Positions 50,325-59,299 of a stretch of DNA of 64,000 nt are shown piece by piece. Both the position numbers and the translations under genes were made by a program. The notes under the pieces are model-generated. The model worked only from the letters and a program-made list of their open reading frames with translations, did not search any database and was not told where the DNA came from. Each line of letters begins with the position of its first letter. The first letter of the stretch is position 1. The DNA comes from Pseudoflavonifractor sp. AF19-9AC (GTDB lineage: Bacteria; Bacillota; Clostridia; Oscillospirales; Oscillospiraceae), in assembly GCF_003478995.1 (NCBI RefSeq), contig NZ_QUGI01000008.1, positions 52,129 through 116,128 of the forward strand. The letters run 5' to 3'.

Positions 50325-51092
50325 ATGGCGAGAGGAAGAAACAACCGAAAACGCAGGCGGACCAGGAGGCGCTTCGGCCCCCTGTTCAAGCTGCTGTGCA
50401 TCCTCACCGCCGCCGTCGCTCTTACCTTTGGCGCCACAGTATTTTTTCAGGTGGAGACCATTGTGGTCTCCGGCAACAGCCGCTATACCCAGGAGGAGAT
50501 CATTGCGGCCGTGGGCGTCCAGGTGGGCGACAACCTGTTTCGGATGAATAAGTTTCAGCGGATTGAGCAGGCGGAGGAGCAGCTTCCCTATCTGGAGGAT
50601 GTGGTGATCCGCCGAAGCCTGCCCAGCACCCTCACCATCACGGTGAAGGAGTGGGAGGCGGTGGCCCAGGTGCCCGGTGGGGAGGGCAACTGGCTCATCA
50701 GCGTGGGCGGAAAGCTGCTGGAGCAGGCGCCACCGGATTCCGGGGCCATCACCATTACCGGGCTGACCGCCCTGGCCCCCCAGCCGGGGCAGCAGCTGGC
50801 CGTTTCCCAGGAGGAGACACCCCGGCTGGAGGCGCTGCTGAAGCTGCTGGCGGTCCTGCAGGAGCAGAACATGCTCCAGGATGTCTCCGCTCTGGAGCTG
50901 ACCTCCACCCGAATCAACATGGAGTATCAGGGCCGGTTTACGGTGAAGCTGCTGCTCAATGGTGACTTTTCCTACCGCATGAAGGTACTGCTGGAGGTAG
51001 TGCCCGAGCTGAATGAGAGCATGGGAGGGGACGTCCGGGGCAGCTGGGACCTGACGCAGGAGGAGTACCCGGCGGTATTTTCCGCCGAATAG
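50325..51092 (+). CDS. ftsQ: Cell-division protein FtsQ/DivIB
   Basis: This 255-residue bitopic protein has a very basic N-terminus (RGRNNRKRRRTRRRFG), one membrane segment at ~20-41, and a POTRA domain (VETIVVSGNSRYTQEEI...GVQVGDNLFRMN, then LPYLEDVVIRRSLPSTLTI). The beta domain follows. It bridges FtsL and other divisome proteins. ATG 50325 has TAGGAG upstream. It overlaps no neighbour; murA ends 28 nt before. Confidence 0.92.
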   Translation: MARGRNNRKRRRTRRRFGPLFKLLCILTAAVALTFGATVFFQVETIVVSGNSRYTQEEIIAAVGVQVGDNLFRMNKFQRIEQAEEQLPYLEDVVIRRSLPSTLTITVKEWEAVAQVPGGEGNWLISVGGKLLEQAPPDSGAITITGLTALAPQPGQQLAVSQEETPRLEALLKLLAVLQEQNMLQDVSALELTSTRINMEYQGRFTVKLLLNGDFSYRMKVLLEVVPELNESMGGDVRGSWDLTQEEYPAVFSAE

Positions 51093-51133
51093 AGGAGAAA
51101 GCTGGAAACTTTCGGCGCCTGAAGGATTTTCTC

Positions 51134-51162
51134 TTGACCTTAAGAAAAAAGAGCGATACAAT
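51134..51162 (+). promoter_or_regulatory. Promoter of ftsZ
   Basis: TTGACC (51134-51139) and TACAAT (51157-51162) are 17 nt apart, 90 nt before the start codon. ftsZ can therefore be transcribed apart from the rest of the dcw cluster. Confidence 0.8.
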
Positions 51163-51189
51163 ATAACAAAATGTTGACTTGACAACGGG

Positions 51190-51222
51190 GCCTCCCCCAC
51201 AATAGCTTGTTTTGGGGGAGGC
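51190..51222 (+). promoter_or_regulatory. Leader hairpin before ftsZ, possible attenuator
   Basis: GCCTCCCCC (51190-51198) and GGGGGAGGC (51114+100, i.e. 51214-51222) form a 9-bp stem with a 15-nt loop, followed by TTTCATTTTCT. It lies in the ftsZ leader, 30 nt before the start codon, and could act as a weak attenuator or mRNA stabiliser. Confidence 0.6.
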
Positions 51223-51251
51223 TTTCATTTTCTACATAGGAGGAACGGGCA

Positions 51252-52394
<1,143 letters not shown>

Positions 52395-52406
52395 ATGTAA
52401 TCAAAT

Positions 52407-52444
52407 AAAAATCCCTCGCCGATCATTCGGCGCGGGATTTTTTT
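52407..52444. terminator. Terminator shared by ftsZ and lrgB
   Basis: An AAAATCCCTCGCCGA/TCGGCGCGGGATTTT stem (one mismatch) surrounds a 4-nt loop. The left A-run and right T-run suit both strands. The convergent lrgB stop lies at 52448. Confidence 0.88.
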
Positions 52445-52447
52445 CGT

Positions 52448-53128
52448 TTACAGGAACAGAGCCAGCAGGGAGGTAAGGATGCCGCAGATGCAGATGGAGA
52501 TGGAGCTCATGGCTCCCTGAAGCTGGCCGATCTCCATGGCCTTGGAGGTGCCCAGAGCGTGGCTGCAGGCGCCGATGGCTACCCCTTCTGCCACCGGATC
52601 GGTGACGCGAAAGAGCTTGGCAAAAAGCGGAGCGAAGATGGCACCCACCGCACCGGCGATGAGGACGGCGGCCACCGTGATGCTCTGAATCCCCCCGCCC
52701 GCGTCGGAGATGGCCACCGCGATGGCGGTGGTGACGCTTTTGGGCATCAGGGAGGCGGCTATGGAGGAATCCAGAACCAGCAGGCGGCACAGCAGCAGGA
52801 TGGAGCCCACGCTGGTGAGAGTGCCCGCCAGGCAGCCGATGACCACAGGCCAGAAGTACTCCCGCAGCAGGGTGCGCTGGTGGTAGATGTTCAGGGCCAG
52901 TACCGCGGTGACGGGACCCAGCATGAGGGAGATCATGTCGCCCCCCAGCTGATAGGTGGAGTAGGGAATATCCAGGGCCACCAGCACCGCCAGAATGATG
53001 GCCACGGCGATGACCAGGGGATTGAGCAGGAAGATGCCCGTCCGCTTCTGCACCCAGCAGCCGATGCACCAGGCCACGCAGGTGAGCACCAGCCCAAAGA
53101 AGGGAGAGGAGAGCATGGCCTCAGCCAT
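52448..53128 (-). CDS. lrgB: LrgB-family membrane protein
   Basis: This 226-residue protein with ~7 membrane segments has the LrgB/CidB/YohK features: LNPLVIAVAI, MLGPVTAVLALNIYH, LMPKSVTTAIAVAISDAGGG and SHALGTSKAMEIG. With LrgA-type partners, family members control autolysis or export small anions and pyruvate-like acids. I chose ATG 53128, preceded by AAGGGGGTG, over GTG 53137. The gene overlaps lrgA by 8 nt. Confidence 0.92.
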   Translation of the reverse strand: MAEAMLSSPFFGLVLTCVAWCIGCWVQKRTGIFLLNPLVIAVAIILAVLVALDIPYSTYQLGGDMISLMLGPVTAVLALNIYHQRTLLREYFWPVVIGCLAGTLTSVGSILLLCRLLVLDSSIAASLMPKSVTTAIAVAISDAGGGIQSITVAAVLIAGAVGAIFAPLFAKLFRVTDPVAEGVAIGACSHALGTSKAMEIGQLQGAMSSISICICGILTSLLALFL

Positions 53129-53486
53129 GGCGGGCACCCCCTTTCCGCATGCGCATCATCAGTTGGATCACCCAGGCGGTGACCAGATAGACCAGGGGAG
53201 TGGTGATGACGCTGATGAACAGGAAGGGGACCAGCACGGCGGACAGGGTGGACACATGCTCCAGGATGCCCACACAGGGGGGAATAAAGAAAAAGGCCAT
53301 GTTGCTGGTAAAAAAGCCGCAGGTGCGGCGGATGTGCCGGTCCTTTACCGCCCCGCAGAGAAGCAGCGCCAGGAGAATCAGCAGACTGATGACGCTGGCG
53401 GGAAAGGGGATGGGCAGCAGGGCGGAAATACCCTCAGAGACCAGACAGATTCCAAAGATAATGGCGATCTCGCCCATAATGTTCAA
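53121..53486 (-). CDS. lrgA: LrgA/CidA-family holin-like protein
   Basis: This small protein of ~121 residues has four membrane segments: IMGEIAIIFGICLVSEG, the PIPFPASVISLLILLALL signature, a hydrophobic FFFIPPCVGI segment and a C-terminal helix ending in basic residues. LrgA/CidA proteins act as holin-like partners of LrgB. TTG 53486 has GAGGTG at ideal distance; ATG 53477, three codons later, has no ribosome site. lrgB follows with an 8-nt overlap, forming a pair. Confidence 0.88.
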   Translation of the reverse strand: MNIMGEIAIIFGICLVSEGISALLPIPFPASVISLLILLALLLCGAVKDRHIRRTCGFFTSNMAFFFIPPCVGILEHVSTLSAVLVPFLFISVITTPLVYLVTAWVIQLMMRMRKGGARHG

Positions 53487-53565
53487 TGTAATCACCTCGG
53501 GAAACAATGAGAGACGGGGATGGGAGGCGGCGCCTTCCATCCCCGTCTGAAACGATGCGGAGGGA

Positions 53566-54825
53566 TCAATCCCAGATTGCGGTGGCAAAGTAGTCCTCCG
53601 GAGTCTCAGCCCGGCGGATGAGCCGGACGGAGCCGTCCGTCTGGAGCAGCAGCTCTGCCGAGCGCAGGCGTCCGTTGTACTGATAGCCCATGGCGTGGCC
53701 GTGGGCTCCGGTGTCGTGGATGACCAGCAGGTCGCCGATCTGAATCTCCGGCAGCATGCGGTCAATGGCGAACTTGTCGTTGTTCTCGCACAGAGCGCCG
53801 GTGACGTCGTACATGTGGTCGCAGGGGGCGTTCTCCTTGCCCATGACGGTGATGTGGTGGTAGGCACCGTACATGGCGGGACGCATCAGATTGGCAGCGC
53901 AGGCGTCCACTCCGATGTAGTCCTTGTAGGTCTTTTTCTCGTGGAGCACCCGGGTGACCAGATGGCCGTTGGGGGCCAGCATGAAGCGGCCCAGCTCGGT
54001 GCACAGGGATACATCGCCCATGCCGGCGGGGACCAGAATCTCCTCATAGGCCCGGCGCACGCCCTCGCCGATGACGGCGATGTCATTGGCGGGCTGCTCG
54101 GGGCGGTAGGGGACGCCAACACCGCCGGAGAGGTTGATGAAGGTGATGTGACAGCCGGTCTCCTCCTTCAGCTCCACCGCCATGCGGAAGAGAATGGCGG
54201 CCAGGGCGGGGTAATACTCGTTGGACAGGGTGTTGGAGGCCAGGAAGGCGTGGATGCCGAACTCCTCTGCTCCCAGTTCCTTCAGGGTGCGGAAGGCCTG
54301 GGTCATCTGCTCCCGGGTCATGCCGTACTTGGCCTGACCGGGGTTGTCCATGACCTGGAAGCCCTCCTCGCTCTCACCCAGGGTGAAGGTGCCGCCGGGA
54401 TTGTACCGACAGGAGATCTTCTTGGGGATGGAGCCGATGGTGTCCTTCAGAAATTCAATGTGGCTGATGTCGTCCAGATTGATGGTGGCTCCCAGCTTGG
54501 CGGCCAGGGCAAACTCCTCGGCGGGGGTGTCGTTGGAGGAGAACATGATCTCGTCCCCGGCAAAGCCGCAGCGCTGGGCCATCATCAGCTCCGTGAGGGA
54601 GGAGCAGTCCACGCCGCAGCCCTCCTCCTTCAGAATCTTGAGAATCTGAGGATTGGGGGTGGCCTTTACGGCGAAATATTCCCGGTAGCCGGGGTTCCAG
54701 GCGAAGGCCTTATACAGGACCCGGGCGGTGTCCCGGATGCCCGCTTCGTCGTAGATGTGGAAGGGGGTGGGGTATTGGGCAGCGATGGTCTCCAGCTGCT
54801 CCAGAGAAACAAAGGGCTTTTTCAC
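53566..54825 (-). CDS. lysA: Diaminopimelate decarboxylase
   Basis: This 419-residue fold-III PLP enzyme has the Lys in YFAVKATPNP, then GVDCSSLTELMMA, GGTFTLGESEEGF and GGVGVPYRPEQP. VCTELGRFML and the C-terminal active-site ALCENNDKFA (Cys-Glu) complete it. It decarboxylates meso-DAP to lysine, the last lysine step, and so competes with MurE for DAP. The start is GTG 54825, with AAGGAG upstream. 79 nt separate it from lrgA. Confidence 0.93.
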   Translation of the reverse strand: MKKPFVSLEQLETIAAQYPTPFHIYDEAGIRDTARVLYKAFAWNPGYREYFAVKATPNPQILKILKEEGCGVDCSSLTELMMAQRCGFAGDEIMFSSNDTPAEEFALAAKLGATINLDDISHIEFLKDTIGSIPKKISCRYNPGGTFTLGESEEGFQVMDNPGQAKYGMTREQMTQAFRTLKELGAEEFGIHAFLASNTLSNEYYPALAAILFRMAVELKEETGCHITFINLSGGVGVPYRPEQPANDIAVIGEGVRRAYEEILVPAGMGDVSLCTELGRFMLAPNGHLVTRVLHEKKTYKDYIGVDACAANLMRPAMYGAYHHITVMGKENAPCDHMYDVTGALCENNDKFAIDRMLPEIQIGDLLVIHDTGAHGHAMGYQYNGRLRSAELLLQTDGSVRLIRRAETPEDYFATAIWD

Positions 54826-55027
54826 AACTTGTCCACTCCTTATTCTGCCGCAGGCAGACAGATAAAATGCCTCCGTGGGGAGGCGAAAAGGGTCTGAAAT
54901 AGGAAAATCAAGTATAGTTTATCCAGGTACAGCAAAAAAGTCAATGCGCGGAAGGCACAACATCCCGATAAAGGGGGATTTTTCTTTTGCCCATTCTGAA
55001 AAAAACCACAAAATCCAACAAATTCCC

Positions 55028-55056
55028 TTGCACTTCGGGGCAGATTCTGCTATGAT
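55028..55056 (+). promoter_or_regulatory. Promoter of the uraA leader
   Basis: TTGCAC (55028-55033) and TATGAT (55051-55056) are 17 nt apart. The transcript would begin near 55063. In the 379-nt gap from 54826, the rest holds a GCCTCC/GGAGGC hairpin near 54870 and a possible lysA -10 (TATACT on the minus strand, 54911-54916). Confidence 0.75.
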
Positions 55057-55085
55057 ACTTCGGAACGTGAAAGGAGGGAGCTTCC

Positions 55086-55169
55086 ATGACTGGCTTGTTT
55101 CAGAAAAACCGGCTGTTTGGGCGTGGGAGTGCCGTCTTTTCTCATATTGGGGGACAATCACCGGCGTGA
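55086..55169 (+). CDS. Putative 27-residue leader peptide of uraA
   Basis: AAAGGAGGGAG ends 8 nt before ATG 55086, and the ORF reads MTGLFQKNRLFGRGS then AVFSHIGGQSPA, stopping at TGA 55167-55169 inside the 3' arm of the terminator hairpin. A uridine-rich GTCTTTTCTCATATT run (55134-55148) lies just before the hairpin. Such a layout lets a ribosome closely following RNA polymerase block the terminator when polymerase pauses for lack of UTP, as in the enterobacterial pyrBI leader. The peptide sequence itself may not matter. Confidence 0.55.
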   Translation: MTGLFQKNRLFGRGSAVFSHIGGQSPA

Positions 55170-55181
55170 TTGTCTTTTTTT
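55153..55181 (+). terminator. Attenuator terminator before uraA
   Basis: GACAATCA/TGATTGTC (55153-55160 with 55167-55174) closes a 6-nt loop and is followed by TTTTTTT. It lies between the promoter and the permease gene, 24 nt before its start, so permease expression depends on read-through. Confidence 0.9.
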
Positions 55182-55204
55182 GTGTGTAGAAGGGAGAAAT
55201 GAAA

Positions 55205-56572
55205 ATGAGTCAGAATGAACCCATCCGCGACGCACGGCAGCTTGGCACGCCCAAGATGCTGATTCTGGGCCTGCAGCACATGTTCGCCATGTTCGGCGCC
55301 ACCATTCTGGTGCCCATCCTGGTGCAGCAGTACGGCCTGCCTCTGGATATCCAGACCACCCTGTTCTTCGCCGGCGTCGGCACCTTGTTTTTCCATGTGT
55401 GCTCCAAGTTCCAGATCCCTGCCTTCCTGGGATCCTCCTTCGCCTTCCTGGGCGGTTTCAGCACCATGGCTAACCTGAACACCGGCATCTATGAGAATAT
55501 GCCGGCTCAGGAGAAGCTGGCCTACACCTGCGGCGGCATCGTGGTGGCCGGTCTTCTGTACCTGATTCTGGCTATGGTGATCCAGCTGGTGGGCGTAAAG
55601 AAGGTTATGCGCTTCCTGCCCCCTGTGGTCACCGGCCCCATCATCGTGTGCATCGGCCTGACCCTGGCCCCCTCTGCGGTGAGCAATGCCTCCACCTGCT
55701 GGCCTCTGGCCCTCATTGCCCTGGCTGTCATCATCATCTTCAACATCTGGGGCAAGGGCATGTTCAAGATCATCCCCATCCTCATGGGCGTGGTCATCTC
55801 CTACATCGCCGCCCTCATTATGAACGCCTGCGGCGTCACCATCTCCGACGGTGCGGGCGGCGTGAAGCCCCTCATGGACTTCACCGCTGTGGCTCAGGCC
55901 AGCTTTGTGGGTCTGCCCCCCTTCCAGATTGCCAAGTTTGACATCACTGCCATCCTGGTCATGGCCCCCATCGCCCTGGCTACCATGATGGAGCACATCG
56001 GCGATATGTCTGCCATCTCCGCCACGGTGGGCAAGAACTTCATTGAAAAGCCCGGCCTGCACCGCACCCTGGTGGGTGACGGTATTGCCACCGCCCTGGC
56101 CGGCATGTTCGGCGGTCCTGCCAACACCACCTACGGCGAGAACACCGGCGTTCTGGTGCTCTCCCGGGTCTATGACCCCCGGGTCATCCGTCTGGCCGCT
56201 GTGTACGCCATTGTCCTGTCCTTCATCCCCAAGGTGGCTGACATCATCGGCTCCATGCCTTCCGCCATTGTGGGCGGCGTGTCCTTCATCCTCTACGGTA
56301 TGATTTCCGCCATCGGTGTACGCAACATCGTGGAGAACAACGTGGACCTCACCAAGTCCCGCAACCTCATTATCGCCGCCGTGATCCTGGTGTGCGGCCT
56401 GGGCTTCTCCTCCGGCCTCACCTTCAATGTGGGCGGTACCTCCATCACCCTCACCGGTCTGGCCATCGCCGCTCTGGCCGGCATCATCCTCAACGCCATC
56501 CTCCCCGGCAATGACTATGAGTTCGGCACCAACCCCGAGGGCGACCAGAACCGGGGCATTCACGCGCAGTAA
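55205..56572 (+). CDS. uraA: Uracil/xanthine permease, NCS2 (UraA) family
   Basis: This ~455-residue protein has 12-14 membrane segments and the UraA-type features: LGLQHMFAMFGATILVP, SSFAFLGGF, TGPIIVCIGL, AIATMMEHIGD-like ALATMMEHIGD in the functional motif, and GDGIATALAGMFGGPANTTYGEN. The glutamate in MEHIGD and the NTTYGEN motif favour uracil over purines. It imports uracil with protons. I prefer ATG 55205 (8 nt from AAGGGAG) over ATG 55199. The leader fits pyrimidine control. Confidence 0.92.
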   Translation: MSQNEPIRDARQLGTPKMLILGLQHMFAMFGATILVPILVQQYGLPLDIQTTLFFAGVGTLFFHVCSKFQIPAFLGSSFAFLGGFSTMANLNTGIYENMPAQEKLAYTCGGIVVAGLLYLILAMVIQLVGVKKVMRFLPPVVTGPIIVCIGLTLAPSAVSNASTCWPLALIALAVIIIFNIWGKGMFKIIPILMGVVISYIAALIMNACGVTISDGAGGVKPLMDFTAVAQASFVGLPPFQIAKFDITAILVMAPIALATMMEHIGDMSAISATVGKNFIEKPGLHRTLVGDGIATALAGMFGGPANTTYGENTGVLVLSRVYDPRVIRLAAVYAIVLSFIPKVADIIGSMPSAIVGGVSFILYGMISAIGVRNIVENNVDLTKSRNLIIAAVILVCGLGFSSGLTFNVGGTSITLTGLAIAALAGIILNAILPGNDYEFGTNPEGDQNRGIHAQ

Positions 56573-56597
56573 TTGCGGAACATAGAATGAAATCAGA

Positions 56598-56633
56598 CCG
56601 CCGTCCGGCCCTTAAAGCCGGGCGGCGGCTTTT
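56598..56633 (+). terminator. Terminator of uraA
   Basis: A 12-bp GC-rich stem (56598-56609 with 56617-56628, one G-U) is followed by CTTTTC. It lies 25 nt past the uraA stop codon. Confidence 0.82.
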
Positions 56634-56687
56634 CTTAAGGAAGAGAAAAGCAATCCTAAAAAATTGATTAAAAGCCGCAGACGCTTC

Positions 56688-56716
56688 TTGCGTGGGTGGA
56701 AAAAATAAGATAGAAT
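56688..56716 (+). promoter_or_regulatory. Promoter of the small coiled-coil protein gene
   Basis: TTGCGT (56688-56693) and TAGAAT (56711-56716) are 17 nt apart, 48 nt before the start codon. Confidence 0.6.
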
Positions 56717-56763
56717 GAGACCACAAAGACGGGAGACCGTATCATAAAGGAGGTTTCATAACC

Positions 56764-57174
56764 ATGGGATTTTTTGACGAGTTTAAGGAGAAAACCACCG
56801 ATCTGGCTCAGGCCGGTGTGGCCCAGTCCAAGCGCCTGGCAGAGATTGCCAAGCTGAAGGTCTCCAATCTGGGGGAAGAGGACACAATCAAGAAGGCCCA
56901 TATTGAGATTGGCAAGCTGTATTATGCCGAGCACGGCAGCGCGCCCGAGGGCGCCTATGCCGCCGCCTGTGAGAAGATTACCGCTGCCCGGGCCGCCATC
57001 GAGACCAACAACGACCGCATCGCCCAGCTGAAGAGCAGCGCGGACGAGGAGGACGAGGAGCCGGAGATCGTGGTGGCTGTGGAGGCCCAGCCGGTCAGCC
57101 AGCCTGAGCCTGCCCAGGAGCCCCAGCCTGAGGAGCCCCAGGAGGTCCAGGAGGAACCCAAAAGCGAAGAGTAA
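56764..57174 (+). CDS. Small coiled-coil protein with acidic Pro/Glu/Gln tail, unknown function
   Basis: I do not recognise a specific function. The 136-residue protein starts at ATG 56764 after AAAGGAGGT. It begins MGFFDEFKEKTTDLAQ, continues as an amphipathic helix rich in Lys/Ala/Glu (SKRLAEIAKLKVSNLGEED), and has IGKLYYAEHGSAPEGAYAAACEKI and a second helical stretch up to ~100. From ~101 it is almost purely Glu, Pro, Gln and Val. It has no signal or membrane segment and a single Cys. Similar small proteins occur in Clostridia as unnamed, often well expressed, soluble proteins, often with a zinc ribbon, which is absent here. Confidence 0.8.
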   Translation: MGFFDEFKEKTTDLAQAGVAQSKRLAEIAKLKVSNLGEEDTIKKAHIEIGKLYYAEHGSAPEGAYAAACEKITAARAAIETNNDRIAQLKSSADEEDEEPEIVVAVEAQPVSQPEPAQEPQPEEPQEVQEEPKSEE

Positions 57175-57183
57175 GCAGAAAAG

Positions 57184-57210
57184 GTCCGTCCCGGCTTTGC
57201 CGGGACGGAC
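57184..57210 (+). terminator. Hairpin after the coiled-coil gene
   Basis: A perfect 12-bp stem (57184-57195 with 57199-57210) closes a TTT loop. It is not followed by a clear T-run, so it may be a weak terminator or mRNA 3' end. Confidence 0.6.
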
Positions 57211-57314
57211 TGTGTCCTGTCTGCCGGCTGCCTGACAGGAGCTGGTATGAAGGGGAAAGGGTGGCAGAAGCCCCATGGAGCAGCCGGCCTGAGGCCGGGA
57301 AAGGAAGAATTTTT

Positions 57315-57662
57315 ATGTTGTTTGTTGGGTATCCTAAATGTTCTACCAGCCAGCGGGCCAAAAAATTCCTGGACAGCCGGGGCGTGTCCTATGAGTATCG
57401 GGACATCAAGGAGGACAATCCCTCCCTGGAAGAGCTGCGCCAGTGGACGAAGGAGAGCGGCCTGCCCCTGAAGAAGTGGTTTAATACCTCCGGGCAGGTC
57501 TATAAGGCACTGGGACTGAAGGACAAGCTGCCCGGGATGACGGAGGAGGAGCAGCTCCATCTTCTGGCGGGTGACGGCATGCTGGTGAAGCGGCCCATTC
57601 TGGTGGGAGAAGATTTTGTACTGGTTGGCTTTCGTGAGGAAGAGTGGACGGCCAGAACATAA
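57315..57662 (+). CDS. ArsC/Spx/YffB-family thioredoxin-fold protein
   Basis: This 115-residue protein starts at ATG 57315 after AAGGAAGA. It begins MLFVGYPKCSTSQRAKKFLD, the thioredoxin-like active-site Cys followed by STS, and continues with the family pattern EYRDIKEDNPSLEELRQW, FNTSGQVYKALGL and KRPILVGEDFVLVGF. Spx/MgsR/ArsC-like members act as regulators or redox enzymes. The single Cys without a second nearby Cys (CxxS) speaks against a classic thiol disulfide reductase. Whether it is an arsenate reductase or Spx-type regulator cannot be told. Confidence 0.88.
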   Translation: MLFVGYPKCSTSQRAKKFLDSRGVSYEYRDIKEDNPSLEELRQWTKESGLPLKKWFNTSGQVYKALGLKDKLPGMTEEEQLHLLAGDGMLVKRPILVGEDFVLVGFREEEWTART

Positions 57663-57802
57663 CATAAATTTCCAGATGGAAGCGCTGTTTCGGCGCTCTT
57701 GCAGGGAATCCAGACGCCTCAGGCGCTGGCCTTTGCTCAGCTGGTAATGCTGGAAGGCCTCTCCACGGTTGAAGCCCCAAATTGCAGGCCATAATGAAAA
57801 GG

Positions 57803-57830
57803 CGGACGGCAAACGTGCCGTCCGTTTTTT
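57803..57830 (+). terminator. Terminator of the ArsC/Spx-like gene
   Basis: CGGACGGCA/TGCCGTCCG (57803-57811 with 57816-57824) is followed by TTTTTT. It is 21 nt before the spoIVB start, so it separates that gene from its neighbour or attenuates read-through. Confidence 0.85.
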
Positions 57831-57850
57831 GCTTGCAAGGGGGTGGAAGC

Positions 57851-58978
57851 ATGGAACAAGAACCAAAACAACAGGGCGGCATGGCGCTGCTGTGGCTTGG
57901 GGCGGCGGCCATGTTTTTGGCGGTGATCCTGCTGGCGGTGCTGTCCTGGGACGGCCAGGAGGAGACGGTACCGGCCATGGCGCCGCTGTCCGCTCATACG
58001 GCGGCCGCTGAAAGCGCCGAAGCGGGGACCAGAATGGTGATTCCCGTGGGCAAGGCGGTGGGCATCAAGCTCTTTTCCGACGGCGTGCTGGTGGTGGGCC
58101 TGTCTCCGGTGGAGACCGACGAAGGGTCCCGCTACCCGGGCCGGGACAGCGGTCTGAAAACCGGTGACCTCATCACCCACATTGATGGGGAAGAGGTGGA
58201 CACCATTGAGGAAATTCAAAAGGCTGTGGCCCAGCGGCAGGGAGATTCTCTGGCCATTCAGGCGGTGCGGGGCCAGCAGCAGCTTCAGCTGACGGTCTCC
58301 CCGGTAGAAAACAGCCAGGGTGTGTACCAGTTGGGCGTGTGGCTGCGGGATTCCATGGCTGGGATCGGCACCATGACCTTTTATGACCCGGACAGCCAGA
58401 TGTTTGCGGCCCTGGGCCACGGCATCAACGACGTGGATACCGCTATGCTGATGCCGCTGGAGTCGGGCAGTATCATGCCTGCCACGGTGGCTGACGTGAA
58501 AAAGGGGACCAGCGGCCAGCCCGGCGAGCTCCACGGGGAGTTTGACCTGACCACAGACCTGGGCACCCTGTACGCCAATACCAGCCGGGGCATTTTCGGA
58601 CATCTGGCCCAGCAGACCCTGGTCCAGAACCTGCAGCCCGTGCCTGTGGCCCGGCAGGACGAGGTGAAAGTAGGAGAGGCGGAGATCCGCTCCAACATCC
58701 GCGGAGACCAGGTGGAGACCTTCTCTATCCGGATTACCCGGGTCAGCGACACGGGAGATGGTACCCGGAGCCTCATGCTGGAGGTAACGGATCCCCGGCT
58801 GCTGGAGAGCACCGGCGGCATTGTTCAGGGCATGAGCGGTTCGCCCATTCTTCAAAATGGTAAATTGGTGGGAGCGGTGACCCATGTTCTGGTCAACGAT
58901 CCCACCCGGGGCTACGGCATACTGGCCCAGGACATGCTGGACCAGGCGGGACTTGCCCCGCAAGCCAAGGTATCCTGA
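57851..58978 (+). CDS. spoIVB: SpoIVB peptidase (sporulation S55 protease)
   Basis: This 375-residue protein starts at ATG 57851 after AGGGGGTGG. It has a membrane anchor at ~14-34, a PDZ domain (~75-155, with SGLKTGDLITHIDGEEVDT), and the S55 catalytic domain with His in AALGHGIND and Ser in GMSGSPI. SpoIVB is secreted into the intermembrane space of the forespore to activate pro-sigma-K processing. Its place just before spo0A is the conserved Bacillota arrangement. Confidence 0.95.
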   Translation: MEQEPKQQGGMALLWLGAAAMFLAVILLAVLSWDGQEETVPAMAPLSAHTAAAESAEAGTRMVIPVGKAVGIKLFSDGVLVVGLSPVETDEGSRYPGRDSGLKTGDLITHIDGEEVDTIEEIQKAVAQRQGDSLAIQAVRGQQQLQLTVSPVENSQGVYQLGVWLRDSMAGIGTMTFYDPDSQMFAALGHGINDVDTAMLMPLESGSIMPATVADVKKGTSGQPGELHGEFDLTTDLGTLYANTSRGIFGHLAQQTLVQNLQPVPVARQDEVKVGEAEIRSNIRGDQVETFSIRITRVSDTGDGTRSLMLEVTDPRLLESTGGIVQGMSGSPILQNGKLVGAVTHVLVNDPTRGYGILAQDMLDQAGLAPQAKVS

Positions 58979-58983
58979 ATTCC

Positions 58984-59028
58984 AGTTCCCCGGACTCCGC
59001 CTGGTAAACAGGCAGAGTCCGGGGAACT
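58984..59028 (+). terminator. Long hairpin after spoIVB
   Basis: AGTTCCCCGGACTCCGCCTG and its near-perfect complement (58984-59003 with 59009-59028) make a 20-bp stem with a 5-nt loop, directly after the spoIVB stop. There is little T-run downstream. Confidence 0.65.
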
Positions 59029-59127
59029 TCCATGGCAGCGCCTGGAGGAAGAAGCCAGAGAAAAAACGGTGAAAAGAGAAACAAAAAGAAGAAAAACCGG
59101 AAAAAACGGTAAAAATTTTTGATAAAG

Positions 59128-59221
59128 AGTCGAAATTAAAGGAACGGTTTATTGCCATAATTTTCCAAAAACATCTTGCGTACGCTGTCTGATTGTGCTA
59201 AATTGTAGGTGACCGGTCGAA
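59128..59221 (+). promoter_or_regulatory. spo0A promoter region with two near 0A-box sites
   Basis: TTGCGT (59176-59181) and TAAATT (59199-59204) are 17 nt apart. AGTCGAA (59128-59134) and GGTCGAA (59215-59221) each match six of seven bases of the 0A box TGTCGAA, one upstream and one just downstream of the promoter. Spo0A may thus control its own gene. The rest of 58979-59299 shows only A-rich sequence. Confidence 0.5.
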
Positions 59222-59299
59222 ACAGACGGAGGCTAGGAACTGGATGGGTCTCCGGGCTGTTCAGAATAGATACGTTGAAATGGAGAGGAGAATTCAGAA

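Noticed and set aside
47750..50437. 895-codon minus-strand frame opposite murG-murA-ftsQ
   Set aside because: Its length reflects codon bias of the dcw genes. The product is His/Gly/Gln-rich with no domain.
55063..55152. PyrR-binding loop in the uraA leader
   Set aside because: No match to the conserved PyrR anti-antiterminator loop could be seen.
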